In this document: positions 6,877-15,386 of the stretch, piece by piece
Numbering within the stretch: the stretch's first letter is position 1
How the letters are laid out: every line of letters starts with the position of its first letter
NCBI GenBank assembly: GCA_041389525.1
Contig: JAWKRR010000091.1
Span: forward strand, 1-19,360
Direction: 5' to 3'
Length of the DNA: 19,360 nucleotides
Origin: JACKFB01 sp041389525
GTDB lineage: Bacteria > Myxococcota_A > UBA9042 > PHBI01 > JACKFB01
Notes under the pieces: generated by a model
The model's database searches: none
Told to the model about the DNA's origin: nothing
Seen by the model: the letters and a program-made list of their open reading frames with translations, nothing else
Program-made: the position numbers and the translations under genes

Positions 6877-9045
6877 ATGAGCCAGTCCACCACGCCGGCA
6901 GCCTCGGGCAAGGTCCTCGTCGACAACGCGCTGGGTCGCGTTTGTCTCGATGAGACCTCGCGAATTGTGACCTTGACCATGCAGATGGAGGGTCGCGCCA
7001 ACAGCATCAACGAGGCCTTCATCCGCGGGCTCGCCGAGGCGCTGGACGCGGCCTACGCGGTGGACGGCCTCGCCGGCATCATCATCGCGTCGGGCCACAA
7101 GGACTTCTGCGTCGGCGCCAACATCGACATGCTCTATCAGGCGCGGGACGCGGCCGAGTTCTACGAGGCCACGCGGGTGCTCGGCGCGCAGCTCCGGCGC
7201 CTGGAGACCGGCGGCGTGCCGGTCGTCGCCGCGCTCACGGGCTCGGCACTCGGCGGCGGCTACGAGCTGGCGATGGCGTGTCACCACCGCGTCGCCCTGG
7301 ACTCGCCCCGCATCCAGGTGGGGCTGCCCGAGGTCACCCTGGGCGTCATCCCCGGCGGCGGCGGGACCCAGCGCCTGCCGCGCATGATCGGGCTACAGAA
7401 CGCGATGGAGGTGATCCTTCAAGGCCAGAGCCGCCGCGCCCCCAAAGCCCAGCAGACCGGCCTCATCGACGCGCTCGCGCCCGACCTCGACGCGCTGCTC
7501 GCCCAAGCCCACGCCTTCATCGCCGCCAACCCCAAGGCCCAGCAGCCCTGGGACCAGAAGGGCTTCCGCTGGAAGGGCGCCCGGCCCGGCACCGACGACG
7601 CCCGCGGCCTCTTCATGGGCGCGGCGGCCATGCTCTTCAAGAAGGCCGCCGGCGCCGTCCCCGCGCCCGAGGTCGCCCTGCGCGCCATCCACGAGGGCAT
7701 GACCCTGGACTTCGACCGCGCGCTCGAGGTCGAGGCGCGCCACTTCACGCACATCGCCATCTCCGACACCGCCAAGGACATGATCCGTACCCTCTGGTAC
7801 CACCGCAACGCCGCCGAGCGTCACGAGGGCCTGCCCTCCACAGAGGACGCCGCCATCAGCCGAATCGCCATCTTGGGCGCAGGCATGATGGGCGCCGGGC
7901 TGGCCTACGTCTCCGCGGCCAGCGGCTACGACGTGGTGGTCAAAGACATCGCCGAGGCCGCCCTCGACAAGGGCCGCGCCCACTGCGCCGAGCAGGCCAA
8001 GACCCGCGCCAAGCACCTCGGCGCCGACGGACAGGCGGCGATCCTGGCGCGCATCCGCTGGACGCTGGACGACGCCGATCTCGCAGGCGCCGACTTGGTG
8101 GTCGAGGCCGTCGTCGAGAACGACGAGGTGAAGGCCAAGGTCACCCGCGCGGTCGAGGCCGTGATGAACCCGGCCGGCGTCTTCGCCTCGAACACGTCCG
8201 CCATCCCCATCACCCACCTGGCCCAGGCCTCGGTGCGCAAGCCCCAGTTCATCGGCCTGCACTTCTTCTCGCCGGTCGAGCAGATGCCGCTGGTCGAGAT
8301 CATCATGGGCGAGCAGACCAGCGAGGAGACCCTGGCGCGCTCGCTGGCCTTCGTGCGGCGCATCGGCAAGCTGCCCATCGTGGTCAACGACGGCTACGGG
8401 TTCTTCACCAGCCGCGTCTTCGGCGCCTATCTCATGGAGGGCGTCGAGCTTGTCGCCGAGGGCCACGACCCCGTCCTCATCGAGCAGGCCGCGCGCGAGG
8501 CCGGCATGGCCGTGTCGCCGCTGAAGGTCTACGACGAGGTCTCGCTTGGTCTGGGCGAGCACGCCATGGCGCAGCGAAAGAAGTTCGCCAAAGACGACGG
8601 CCCGCCGCCCGGGGGCCTGCGCGTCCTGGCCGCCCTGGTCGCCGAGGGGCGCATGGGCAAGGCCGCCGGCAAGGGCTTCTACGACTACAACGGCAAGGAG
8701 CGCAGCATCTGGCCGGGCCTGCGCGCCCTGGGTGCCGGCGTCCCCGCCCAGACCGGCATCGAGGTCCTGCGCGACCGCCTGATGTACGCCCAGATCGCCG
8801 AGGTCGGCCGCACGCTAGAGGACGGCGTCGTCCGCCAGCACCGCGACGTCGAGGTGGGCTCGGTCTTCGGCATCGGCTTCGCGCCGGCCGCCGGCGGCCC
8901 CCTGGCCTGGATGGACCGCCGCGGGCTGGCTCGCGTCGTCGCCGATCTCCGCGGCCTCGCCGACACCATCGGCAAGCGCTACGCCCCGTCGCCCTTCCTG
9001 GTGCGCATGGCCGAGGCCGGCGAGCGCTTCTTCCCCGCGGTCTGA
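6877..9045 (+). CDS. fadJ: FadJ-type enoyl-CoA hydratase / 3-hydroxyacyl-CoA dehydrogenase
   Basis: 722 residues, the usual size of the fused beta-oxidation alpha subunit; ATG with GGGAG 8 nt upstream. The N-terminal crotonase domain (~15-300) has the oxyanion-hole stretch SALGGGYELA with E130 and the second catalytic glutamate E152 in GLPEVTLGVIPGGGGTQRLP. The GGTQRLPR form is closer to FadJ than to FadB. The NAD-binding domain starts with IAILGAGMMGAG (glycines at ~334-339). The dehydrogenase catalytic pair is H462 and E474 in HFFSPVEQMPLVEII, with the same 12-residue spacing as in E. coli FadB. The C-terminal dimerisation domains follow (NDGYGFFTSRV, GKGFYDY). It hydrates trans-2-enoyl-CoA and oxidises L-3-hydroxyacyl-CoA with NAD+, feeding the neighbouring thiolase in the cytoplasm. 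Epimerase/isomerase side activity is possible but not readable here. Confidence 0.95.
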   Translation: MSQSTTPAASGKVLVDNALGRVCLDETSRIVTLTMQMEGRANSINEAFIRGLAEALDAAYAVDGLAGIIIASGHKDFCVGANIDMLYQARDAAEFYEATRVLGAQLRRLETGGVPVVAALTGSALGGGYELAMACHHRVALDSPRIQVGLPEVTLGVIPGGGGTQRLPRMIGLQNAMEVILQGQSRRAPKAQQTGLIDALAPDLDALLAQAHAFIAANPKAQQPWDQKGFRWKGARPGTDDARGLFMGAAAMLFKKAAGAVPAPEVALRAIHEGMTLDFDRALEVEARHFTHIAISDTAKDMIRTLWYHRNAAERHEGLPSTEDAAISRIAILGAGMMGAGLAYVSAASGYDVVVKDIAEAALDKGRAHCAEQAKTRAKHLGADGQAAILARIRWTLDDADLAGADLVVEAVVENDEVKAKVTRAVEAVMNPAGVFASNTSAIPITHLAQASVRKPQFIGLHFFSPVEQMPLVEIIMGEQTSEETLARSLAFVRRIGKLPIVVNDGYGFFTSRVFGAYLMEGVELVAEGHDPVLIEQAAREAGMAVSPLKVYDEVSLGLGEHAMAQRKKFAKDDGPPPGGLRVLAALVAEGRMGKAAGKGFYDYNGKERSIWPGLRALGAGVPAQTGIEVLRDRLMYAQIAEVGRTLEDGVVRQHRDVEVGSVFGIGFAPAAGGPLAWMDRRGLARVVADLRGLADTIGKRYAPSPFLVRMAEAGERFFPAV

Positions 9046-9075
9046 GCGCCGATTCAGCGTCGTGACGTGACCGCG

Positions 9076-9156
9076 CAGGATCTCGGGCGGTGCTTCGTCG
9101 CACAGGATCTCGGGCGGCGCCTCCTCGCCCGGGATCTCGGGCCCCGCCTCGCCCGC
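9076..9156. repeat. Three 27-bp tandem direct repeats
   Basis: Three copies start at 9076, 9103 and 9130, each beginning C(A/G)GGATCTCGGGC. Copies 1 and 2 match at 23 of 27 positions, copies 2 and 3 at about 20. They lie in the 181-bp gap between fadJ and the esterase gene. The 27-bp period is a multiple of three, but no good coding frame or start is present. They could be a small VNTR or repeated protein-binding sites in the esterase upstream region. Confidence 0.75.
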
Positions 9157-9226
9157 GGCCCCCGACCCCCCGGTTGACCCAGGCGGCCCAGCGTGGCCTG
9201 CTTACGCGCTGAATCCGGAGTCCGCC

Positions 9227-10270
9227 ATGCCGCTTCATCGCTTCGACGCGCCGAAAGGGCGCCTCGAGATCATCCGCATCGAATCCGACCTGCTCGCCGC
9301 GAATCTGCTGGGCGACCCCTCGGATCGCGCAGTCACCGTCTACCTCCCCGAGGGATACGACGACGGCGACGCCGACTACCCGCTGCTCGTCGACCTCGTC
9401 GGCTTCACCGGCAGCGGGCCCGCGCACACCGGCTGGCGCGCCTTTGGCGAGAGCGTCCCCCAGCGTCTGGACCGCCTGCGCGACGAGGGCCGAATGGGCC
9501 CCGTCATCGCCGCGTTCCCCGACTGCTTCACCAGCCTCGGCGGCAACCAGTACATCGACTCCATCGCCACCGGGCCGTGGGCGACGTGGCTCACCCAGGT
9601 GATGCTCCCCGCGCTCGAGGCCCGCTTTCGTGTGCGCCCCGGCCCCGCCCACCGCGGCGTCTTCGGCAAGTCCAGCGGCGGCTACGGCGCCCTGGTCCAC
9701 GGGATGCGCTACGGCGACCACTGGGGCGCGGTCGCGAGCCACTCGGGCGACGTCGGGTTCGACCGCCTCTTCCCCGGCGATTTCCCGAAGACCTTGGACG
9801 CCCTGGCCCGCCGCGGCGGCATCGAGGGCTTCTTCCGGCACATCGGCGCGGCGCCCAAGATGGAAGGCAGCGACTTCCACACCCTGATGATCTTGGCGAT
9901 GGGCGCGACCTACGACCCCGACCCGGACGCCCCGCGCGGCGTGCGTTTGCCTGTGGATTTGCGCACTTGCGAGCTCGATCTCGAGCGGTGGGAGCGCTGG
10001 ATGGCCCACGACCCGCTCGTGATCGCGCGTCAAGCACCGGCCCAAGCCGCTTTGCGCCAGCTGCGTGGCGTCTACCTCGACTGCGGCGCCCGAGATCAAT
10101 ACGCGATTCACTTCGGCACTCGCGCCCTCGCGGACGCCCTCACAGCCCTCGATATCCCACACCGCCACGAGGAATTCGACGACGACCACAGCGGCGTCGA
10201 CTACCGGATGGACCGTTCCTTACCCTTCCTTTATGAGGCCATCGCGGGCGATGATTCGGGCGCGTCCTGA
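9227..10270 (+). CDS. Esterase-D-like alpha/beta hydrolase
   Basis: 347 residues; ATG with GGAG 7 nt upstream. The protein belongs to the putative esterase group (esterase D / enterochelin-esterase-like fold): a beta-rich N-terminus with VTVYLPEGYDDGDADYPLLV, then GNQYIDSIATGPWATWL before the nucleophile elbow. The probable triad is S149 in GKSSGGYGAL, D290 in DCGARDQYAIH and H321 in DDDHSGVDYR, in the right order and spacing. No signal peptide is visible, so it is probably cytoplasmic. The family hydrolyses carboxylic esters or thioesters (S-formylglutathione, siderophore esters and others); the substrate here is unknown. It stands between the fadJ gene and the MORN gene, 29 bp from the latter, which suggests co-transcription with the MORN gene. 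Confidence 0.9.
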   Translation: MPLHRFDAPKGRLEIIRIESDLLAANLLGDPSDRAVTVYLPEGYDDGDADYPLLVDLVGFTGSGPAHTGWRAFGESVPQRLDRLRDEGRMGPVIAAFPDCFTSLGGNQYIDSIATGPWATWLTQVMLPALEARFRVRPGPAHRGVFGKSSGGYGALVHGMRYGDHWGAVASHSGDVGFDRLFPGDFPKTLDALARRGGIEGFFRHIGAAPKMEGSDFHTLMILAMGATYDPDPDAPRGVRLPVDLRTCELDLERWERWMAHDPLVIARQAPAQAALRQLRGVYLDCGARDQYAIHFGTRALADALTALDIPHRHEEFDDDHSGVDYRMDRSLPFLYEAIAGDDSGAS

Positions 10271-10299
10271 CGCGGCCCTGACCCTCTGGGGAGGAACCC

Positions 10300-11433
10300 A
10301 TGCGCCCTTGCTCTGGTCCCGCGCTCGCCCTAGCGCTGGCCTGTTCTCTCGCGCTCACCGCCCCGGCCCTGGCCCAGCCCATCGTCTGCCCGCCGGACAC
10401 CCGCCTTCAGGGTGAGCCGCCGCCGGTCGGGCGCGAGCAGTGGTGCGAGCTCTTGGACGCCGACGCGGCCGTCTTTCTGCGGCACGGCCCCTCGGTCGAG
10501 TGGCACCCCAATCGCACAAAGCGCTCGGTGGGAAGCTACTCGCGCGGCCGCCTCGACGGTGTGTGGAAGACCTGGCACGAGGACGGCAGCCCCTATCTCG
10601 AGGCGACCTACCGCGAGGGCGCGCTCCACGGGCTCTTCCGGCAGCGCGAGGCCACCGGGGAGATCATCGAGGGCATGTACGTCGAGGGCAAAGCCATCGG
10701 GCTGTGGACGACGCGCGACCCCAACGGGCAGCTGCTGGCGAAGGGCGGATACCAGGGGGGCGAGCGTCACGGCGAGTGGATCATGGCCATCGACACCGAG
10801 GGCCGCACGCTCACCGGGCGCTACGTGCGAGGCAAGCGCGAGGGCGAGTTCACCATCGCTTCGCCGAGCGGCACTCCGGTCGCGCGCGGCGCGTTCGACG
10901 GCGAGGACCGGACCGGCGAGTGGTCCGAGTTCGACGAGCGCGGAAAGCTCATGGCCCGCGGGCCCTACGTGGAGGACGTGCGCTCGGGCGAGTGGACCGT
11001 CTTCGGCACGGACGGCAAGCCGTCGGCACGGGGACCTTACAAAGAGGGGGCCCGGGTCGGTGAGTGGACCCTCTTCCTCAACGACGGCAGCCGCGCCATC
11101 GGCGTGATGGACGGCGACACCCGGCTGGGCGAGTGGCGCCACGTGAACGCCGACGGGCGGCTGGTCGCGAGCGGGCCCTACCTCAACGATCTGCCTGATG
11201 GCGACTGGGTGTTTTACGGGGCCGGGGGCGCCGTGGTGGCCCGGGGGCCGATGCGCGAGGGCGAGCGCCACGGGGTCTGGATCGAGGCGCGCGGCGACGG
11301 CAGCGAGGTGTCGGGCACTTACGAGCGCGGGGTGCGCGGGGCCGAGTGGCAGGTGAGCGCGGGCGCGCCCCAGCTGCCCAAGGCGCGCGCGGCCGGACCC
11401 TCGGCGCGGTCGAAGGCGCCAAGCCCCGAGTAG
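10300..11433 (+). CDS. Exported MORN-repeat protein
   Basis: 377 residues, with a strong ribosome binding site (GGGGAGG) and a clear signal peptide: ALALALACSLALTAPALAQP, with likely cleavage after ALA. After a short cysteine-containing linker, about twelve MORN_2-type repeats of ~22-24 residues run from ~75 to ~355. Each has the pattern G-x-Y-x-x-G-x-x-x-G-x-W, e.g. GPYVEDVRSGEWTVFGTDGK and GPYLNDLPDGDWVFYGAGGA. Bacterial proteins of this type include the YwqK-like family and many secreted proteins of myxobacteria. The repeat forms an extended beta sheet used for binding; no enzyme domain is seen. The C-terminus is an Ala/Pro/Lys-rich tail. Location outside the cytoplasm is inferred from the signal peptide; the partner is unknown. 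Confidence 0.88.
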   Translation: MRPCSGPALALALACSLALTAPALAQPIVCPPDTRLQGEPPPVGREQWCELLDADAAVFLRHGPSVEWHPNRTKRSVGSYSRGRLDGVWKTWHEDGSPYLEATYREGALHGLFRQREATGEIIEGMYVEGKAIGLWTTRDPNGQLLAKGGYQGGERHGEWIMAIDTEGRTLTGRYVRGKREGEFTIASPSGTPVARGAFDGEDRTGEWSEFDERGKLMARGPYVEDVRSGEWTVFGTDGKPSARGPYKEGARVGEWTLFLNDGSRAIGVMDGDTRLGEWRHVNADGRLVASGPYLNDLPDGDWVFYGAGGAVVARGPMREGERHGVWIEARGDGSEVSGTYERGVRGAEWQVSAGAPQLPKARAAGPSARSKAPSPE

Positions 11434-11486
11434 GCTCGCACCCGCGTCCTCGGCGACGTGGTGCGGCGCGCGGGCACGGCCGCCCT

Positions 11487-11927
11487 TTAGCGGTATGTGC
11501 CCATGATGTAGGCGTTGAGGTCGCGGATGGCGACGCGCTCCTCGGTGCGCAGCGCGTTGACGATATCGCCGATGGACACCATGGCCTCCGGGTGACCGGC
11601 GCGCATGATCGGCAGGTGGCGAATGCGCCGCTCGGTCATCACGCTCATGGCGTGGCCAAGCTCGTCGGTGTCGAGGCCGACGATGACGTCGCGGATCATC
11701 ACGTCTCCGACTTTCCCCGCGTCCAGGTCCGTGTGCGCGGCGACCACCTGCATGATGTCGCGCTCTGACAGGATGCCGACCAGCGCCGAGCGCTTGTCCA
11801 CCACGACCAGGGCCCCGATCCGGTGCTCACACAAGAGCTCGACGGCGCTTCGCAGCGTCGCGTCAGCGGTCGTCGTCACGAGCGCGCGCGAACGGTTGCC
11901 GATGATGTCGCCCAACGTGCGTTTCAT
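11487..11927 (-). CDS. CBS-domain-pair protein
   Basis: 146 residues from the ATG at 11927, which begins MKRTLGDIIGNRSRALVTTT. This start is chosen over the upstream in-frame ATG at 11990 because GGAGG (11940-11936) sits 8 nt before it. Two CBS motifs fill the protein. Residues ~12-65 include LRSAVELLCEHRIGALVVVD, then LVGILSERDIM. Residues ~72-135 include VMIRDVIVGLDTDELGHAMS, RRIRHLPI and VSIGDIVNAL. A Bateman module of this kind binds adenosine nucleotides or SAM as a regulatory unit; as a standalone protein it is probably a cytoplasmic energy-state sensor with an unknown partner. It lies 86 bp downstream of the membrane-protein gene on the same strand and converges on the MORN gene. Confidence 0.93.
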   Translation of the reverse strand: MKRTLGDIIGNRSRALVTTTADATLRSAVELLCEHRIGALVVVDKRSALVGILSERDIMQVVAAHTDLDAGKVGDVMIRDVIVGLDTDELGHAMSVMTERRIRHLPIMRAGHPEAMVSIGDIVNALRTEERVAIRDLNAYIMGTYR

Positions 11928-12012
11928 GGAGCATTCCTCCCGGGCGGCAATGCGCTGGGCGCGAAGAGTCGCCACGAGCCAGGGGGTCACGGATGTGCAA
12001 GCGGATAGGCGA

Positions 12013-12018
12013 ACTATA
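12013..12018 (-). promoter_or_regulatory. Candidate −10 element for the CBS-domain gene
   Basis: On the minus strand this reads TATAGT, close to the TATAAT consensus and notable in such GC-rich DNA. It overlaps the stop codon of the upstream membrane-protein gene and lies ~85 nt before the CBS start. No clear −35 hexamer is visible. Confidence 0.3.
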
Positions 12019-13033
12019 GCGCATCCGAAGAGGCGATCCCAGCGGGCGGCACGGAGGTCTCGCCGGCCGCCGGGCGCCAGTGGCGGCGCAGGGGAGGGCG
12101 GCTGTCACGGGTGGCTCCTGGCCGCAGGTGCTCGGGCGCGTCCAGGCGCGGGTCGGTAAGCCAGCCCGCCATCGTCGCTTCGGGATCGGGGCAGTCGCGG
12201 AGGTGCGCGCGCAAGGCGCCACGCAATTGCCACCGTCGCAGCGGGTTGCGGCACAGGGCGATCGCGACCGGGCCCGGGCCGCCGCTCTGGAGCTCGGCGA
12301 GGACGCGGCGGCGCGCGCGCGGCATGGGTAGGACCCCGTCGGCGTCGAAGACCGACGGCCAGACGCCGCCGGCGAGCGCCTCGACGCACCACTGGACGAC
12401 GCGCGTGGCCACCAGGACGACGAGGCAAGCCAGCGCGAGCCCGAAGGCTGGGTCATCGGCTTGGGCCAACAAGAGCCCGCCGCCGACCGCCATGAGCGCG
12501 CCGACATAGAGCGCGCCCGCTGGACCCAGGCGTATCCCCCACGTCACGGTCATCATGACCGGGAGCACCGCCTGGGGGCCGTGCTCGTAGACCGGCGGCG
12601 CCAGCGAGCCGAAGGGCGCGACTACCAGCACGATCGGCGCGAGGGCGGCCACGACGCCAAGCGGCCAGCGGAGCAGGGGCGCGAACACCATCGCGGGCAT
12701 GATGACGGCCGCGGCGAGCGCGTAGAGCTCGAGGCGGTGGGTGATCAGGGCGACCCGCGCCGCGTCCACGCCCGCCCAGCGCATAAGCGCCACGACGACG
12801 ATCCAGGTGACCACCAGGATCGGCACGGAGGTCGCGATGAAGCGCGCGGACCACGCGTAGGGGCGGGCCTGGGTCTCCAGCCTCGCGGTCAAGCGCCAGA
12901 GGCGATCGGTGCGCAGGAAGGTCCAGAAGAGCAAGCGCACGCCGTCACCGACGCGAAGCCAGCGCGGGGGGAGCGGCGGGGCCTCGGGCTCGGCGGCGAG
13001 CCACGCGGGGGCGGGTGGGGAGTCGGTGTTCAC
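12014..13033 (-). CDS. Multi-pass membrane protein of unknown function
   Basis: 339 residues from a GTG at 13033 (NTDSPPAPAWLAAEPEAPPL); the frame is open upstream to 13186, so the start is uncertain and no strong ribosome binding site decides it. The order is an acidic/proline-rich N-terminus, an amphipathic arginine-rich stretch (RLLFWTFLRTDRLWRLTARL, ~33-52), and about five or six membrane helices between residues ~64 and ~214, e.g. TSVPILVVTWIVVVALM and GVVAALAPIVLVVAPFG. A ~120-residue soluble C-terminus rich in Arg, Asp and Pro follows (LRAHLRDCPDPEATMAGWLT). I recognise no family motif. Its gene diverges from the histidine kinase (199 bp apart), so shared regulation or a signalling link is possible but unproven. 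Confidence 0.7.
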   Translation of the reverse strand: MNTDSPPAPAWLAAEPEAPPLPPRWLRVGDGVRLLFWTFLRTDRLWRLTARLETQARPYAWSARFIATSVPILVVTWIVVVALMRWAGVDAARVALITHRLELYALAAAVIMPAMVFAPLLRWPLGVVAALAPIVLVVAPFGSLAPPVYEHGPQAVLPVMMTVTWGIRLGPAGALYVGALMAVGGGLLLAQADDPAFGLALACLVVLVATRVVQWCVEALAGGVWPSVFDADGVLPMPRARRRVLAELQSGGPGPVAIALCRNPLRRWQLRGALRAHLRDCPDPEATMAGWLTDPRLDAPEHLRPGATRDSRPPLRRHWRPAAGETSVPPAGIASSDAL

Positions 13034-13232
13034 AATGGTCGCTGGCCAGCTACCCGGGCAGGTCTCGTGCGTCAAGGACCGTCGGGCGTGCGCCCCTGCG
13101 TCACAACCCAGGCGTCGATTGCTTGCGCCGTGGTTGCCGCGCTTGGGCATGTGCGCGACACTGCACCGGATCGGGGAACAGAGCATCTCACGGACGGCGC
13201 TTGTGGCCCCGTAGGAACTGGCTCGAGGGAAC

Positions 13233-15386
13233 GTGGAAGTCAGGCCGCCCTTTGCATCGCCAGATCTTGGCGAAACGACTGGCGAATCGCCGAGGCAATT
13301 CGTTGTCTGTGGTGATATTGCGTCGCGTCATTGTGACGGCGTTGCGCGCGCCCTCAGCGAGGGATGCCGCGAGCCGTGGCTGCTGATTTCCACCGACGGC
13401 TACATCCTCGAGGCCTCGGATGCGGCGTCGGATGCGCTCCGGTTCGAGCGGGATGGCCTGACCGGGATGAGCCTGGCGTCCATCGATCTCGGCGCCGAGG
13501 GCGACGCCGCGCCGCCCTCGCTCCCGGCTTCGTCGGTGGTGTTCGAGACCGCTTACCGCTGCGAAGACGGGGTCGTGTTCCCGGTCAGCGTTCGGCTGAG
13601 CGCGACGCACCTCGACGGCGCCCCGGCCACCTTGCTGGTCTTCCACGACATCTCGCATAAGCGCGAGGTCGAACGGAAGTACGACGCGATCGTCGGCCGC
13701 GCGTCGCGATTTAGAAAAGCGATCGTCGATCTCACAAAGCATGGTGCAATGCGAAGCGGTGACTTCGCGATGGCCGCCGCGGGATTGACCGAGATCACCT
13801 CGCTCGCGCTAGAGACGCGGCGCGCCAGCGTGTGGTTGCTCAGCCAGGACGCGACTCGGCTCGAGTGCGTGGACCTGTACGACCGGCGCACGGACACGCA
13901 CTCGGTGGGGGCCACCCTGCGCGCGGACGACGCGCCCGCCTACTTCCAAGCGATCGCGAGCGGCCGGGCCCTCGACGCGCACGACTCCCGCACCGATCCC
14001 CGGACCAGCGAGTTCCTCGACTACATGATGGCGTCCGACATCGTCGGGCTGCTGGACGCGCCGATTCGCGTCGCTGGCGAGGTGGTCGGGGTGGTCTGCC
14101 ATGAGCAGGTCGGCCGCCCCAGGCGCTGGCGCGATGAAGAGGTGGATTTCGCCGGCGAGGTGGCGGACCAAGCTGCGCTCGCCCTGCTGGCCGCCGAGCG
14201 ACGCCGCGCCGAAGAGGCTCACCGCGGCCTCGAGCGTGAGATGCAGCGCGCGCGGCACTTCGAGAGCCTGGGCGCGCTCGCGGGCGGGCTGGCGCACGAC
14301 TTCAACAACCTGCTGATGGCGATCATCGGCAGCGCCGGGCTCGCGATGCCCCACGCCGAGCCTGAGTCGCGCATGCGGCGTCACCTGCTGCGCATCGAGG
14401 ACGCCGCCCAGCGCGCCGCGGAGCTCACCTCGCAGATGCTGGCGTACGCGGGCAAGGGCCGCGTGTTCGCCGAGCCGATCGAGCTTGGCGACTTCATGGC
14501 GGAGCTCAAGTCCGCGCTCGCGTCGACCATGGTCGACGCGGGTCGTCTGCGCTTCGATCCGCCCTCGGCCCCCATCCTCATCAGCGGCGACCGCGAGCAG
14601 CTCGCGCGGGTCCTGGTGGCGCTCGTGGGCAACGCGTCGGAGGCCCTGTCCGCGGGTGGGGGCGAGGTGCTGCTGCGCGTGCAGGCCTTCGACCTGGCCG
14701 GCACCCGCCCGCCCGTGGAGCGCGTCGGCGCCGAGCTGGCCCACGGCACCTACGCCGTCATCGACATCTGCGACGACGGCTGCGGCCTGGACCCCGCCAT
14801 CCGCCCCCGCGTCTTCGACCCCTTCTTCACGACCAAGCGGGCGCGGCGCGGGTTGGGCTTGCCCTCCGCGCTGGGGATCGTCCGGGCGCACGGCGGCGCC
14901 ATCGAGCTGCACTCGCGCGCGGGCGGCGGCACGATGGTCCGTGTGTACCTGCCGGCCATCGATGTCGAGCCGGCCCGGAAGCGCGCGGTCGCGGCCGCTG
15001 AGCCGTCCACGCAGACGCGCTCCGGCGCGGTGCTGGTGGTGGACGACGAGTCGGCGGTGCGCGAGGTCGCGACGGCGATCTTGGAGGATGCCGGCTACCC
15101 GGTGCTCCAGGCGCGCGATGGGCTCGAGGCGGTCGAGGCGGTGCGCGAGCATGGCGAGGAGATCAGCGCGGTGCTCCTGGACCTGTGCATGCCGCGCCTC
15201 GACGGTCTGGGCGCGCTGCGCCAGATTCGCGTGCTGCGGCCAGAGCTGCCCGTGCTGCTCCAGAGCGGCTACCACGAGGACGACACCATCGCGGAGATCG
15301 TCGCGCGCGGCGAGGCCGAGTTCCTGGAGAAGCCCTACGGTGCGGCCGTGCTTATCGAGCGGGTCCGGCGGGTGTTGAACGGATGA
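13233..15386 (+). CDS. Soluble hybrid histidine kinase: PAS-GAF-HisKA-HATPase-receiver
   Basis: 717 residues from a GTG that follows an in-frame TAG (13212-13214) and GAGGGA. No membrane segment, so a cytoplasmic sensor. The PAS domain is at ~45-140 (LLISTDGYILEASDAASDAL … VVFETAYRCEDGVVFPVSV), followed by a GAF domain at ~185-325 and a short coiled linker. The HisKA phosphoacceptor is H355 in GGLAHDFNNLLMAIIG, the NtrB-like 'AHDFNN' type. The HATPase has an N box (GNASEAL), G1 (CDDGCGLD), F box (PFFTTK) and G2 (RRGLGL). The C-terminal receiver (~598-717) keeps D604/D605, phosphoacceptor D650 in LLDLCMPRLDG and K700 in LEKPYG. Phosphate could pass from H355 to D650. No output domain is present, so a separate phosphotransfer partner is expected. 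The stop overlaps the next start (ATGA). Confidence 0.95.
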   Translation: MEVRPPFASPDLGETTGESPRQFVVCGDIASRHCDGVARALSEGCREPWLLISTDGYILEASDAASDALRFERDGLTGMSLASIDLGAEGDAAPPSLPASSVVFETAYRCEDGVVFPVSVRLSATHLDGAPATLLVFHDISHKREVERKYDAIVGRASRFRKAIVDLTKHGAMRSGDFAMAAAGLTEITSLALETRRASVWLLSQDATRLECVDLYDRRTDTHSVGATLRADDAPAYFQAIASGRALDAHDSRTDPRTSEFLDYMMASDIVGLLDAPIRVAGEVVGVVCHEQVGRPRRWRDEEVDFAGEVADQAALALLAAERRRAEEAHRGLEREMQRARHFESLGALAGGLAHDFNNLLMAIIGSAGLAMPHAEPESRMRRHLLRIEDAAQRAAELTSQMLAYAGKGRVFAEPIELGDFMAELKSALASTMVDAGRLRFDPPSAPILISGDREQLARVLVALVGNASEALSAGGGEVLLRVQAFDLAGTRPPVERVGAELAHGTYAVIDICDDGCGLDPAIRPRVFDPFFTTKRARRGLGLPSALGIVRAHGGAIELHSRAGGGTMVRVYLPAIDVEPARKRAVAAAEPSTQTRSGAVLVVDDESAVREVATAILEDAGYPVLQARDGLEAVEAVREHGEEISAVLLDLCMPRLDGLGALRQIRVLRPELPVLLQSGYHEDDTIAEIVARGEAEFLEKPYGAAVLIERVRRVLNG

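Noticed and set aside
10261..10274. CGCGTC/GACGCG dyad over the esterase stop codon as a terminator
   Set aside because: The loop of two bases is too tight, there is no T run, and the MORN ribosome binding site follows at once.
12461..13315. Plus-strand open frame opposite the membrane protein
   Set aside because: The translation is Arg/Gly/His-rich without any domain, whereas the minus-strand frame gives clear hydrophobic helices.
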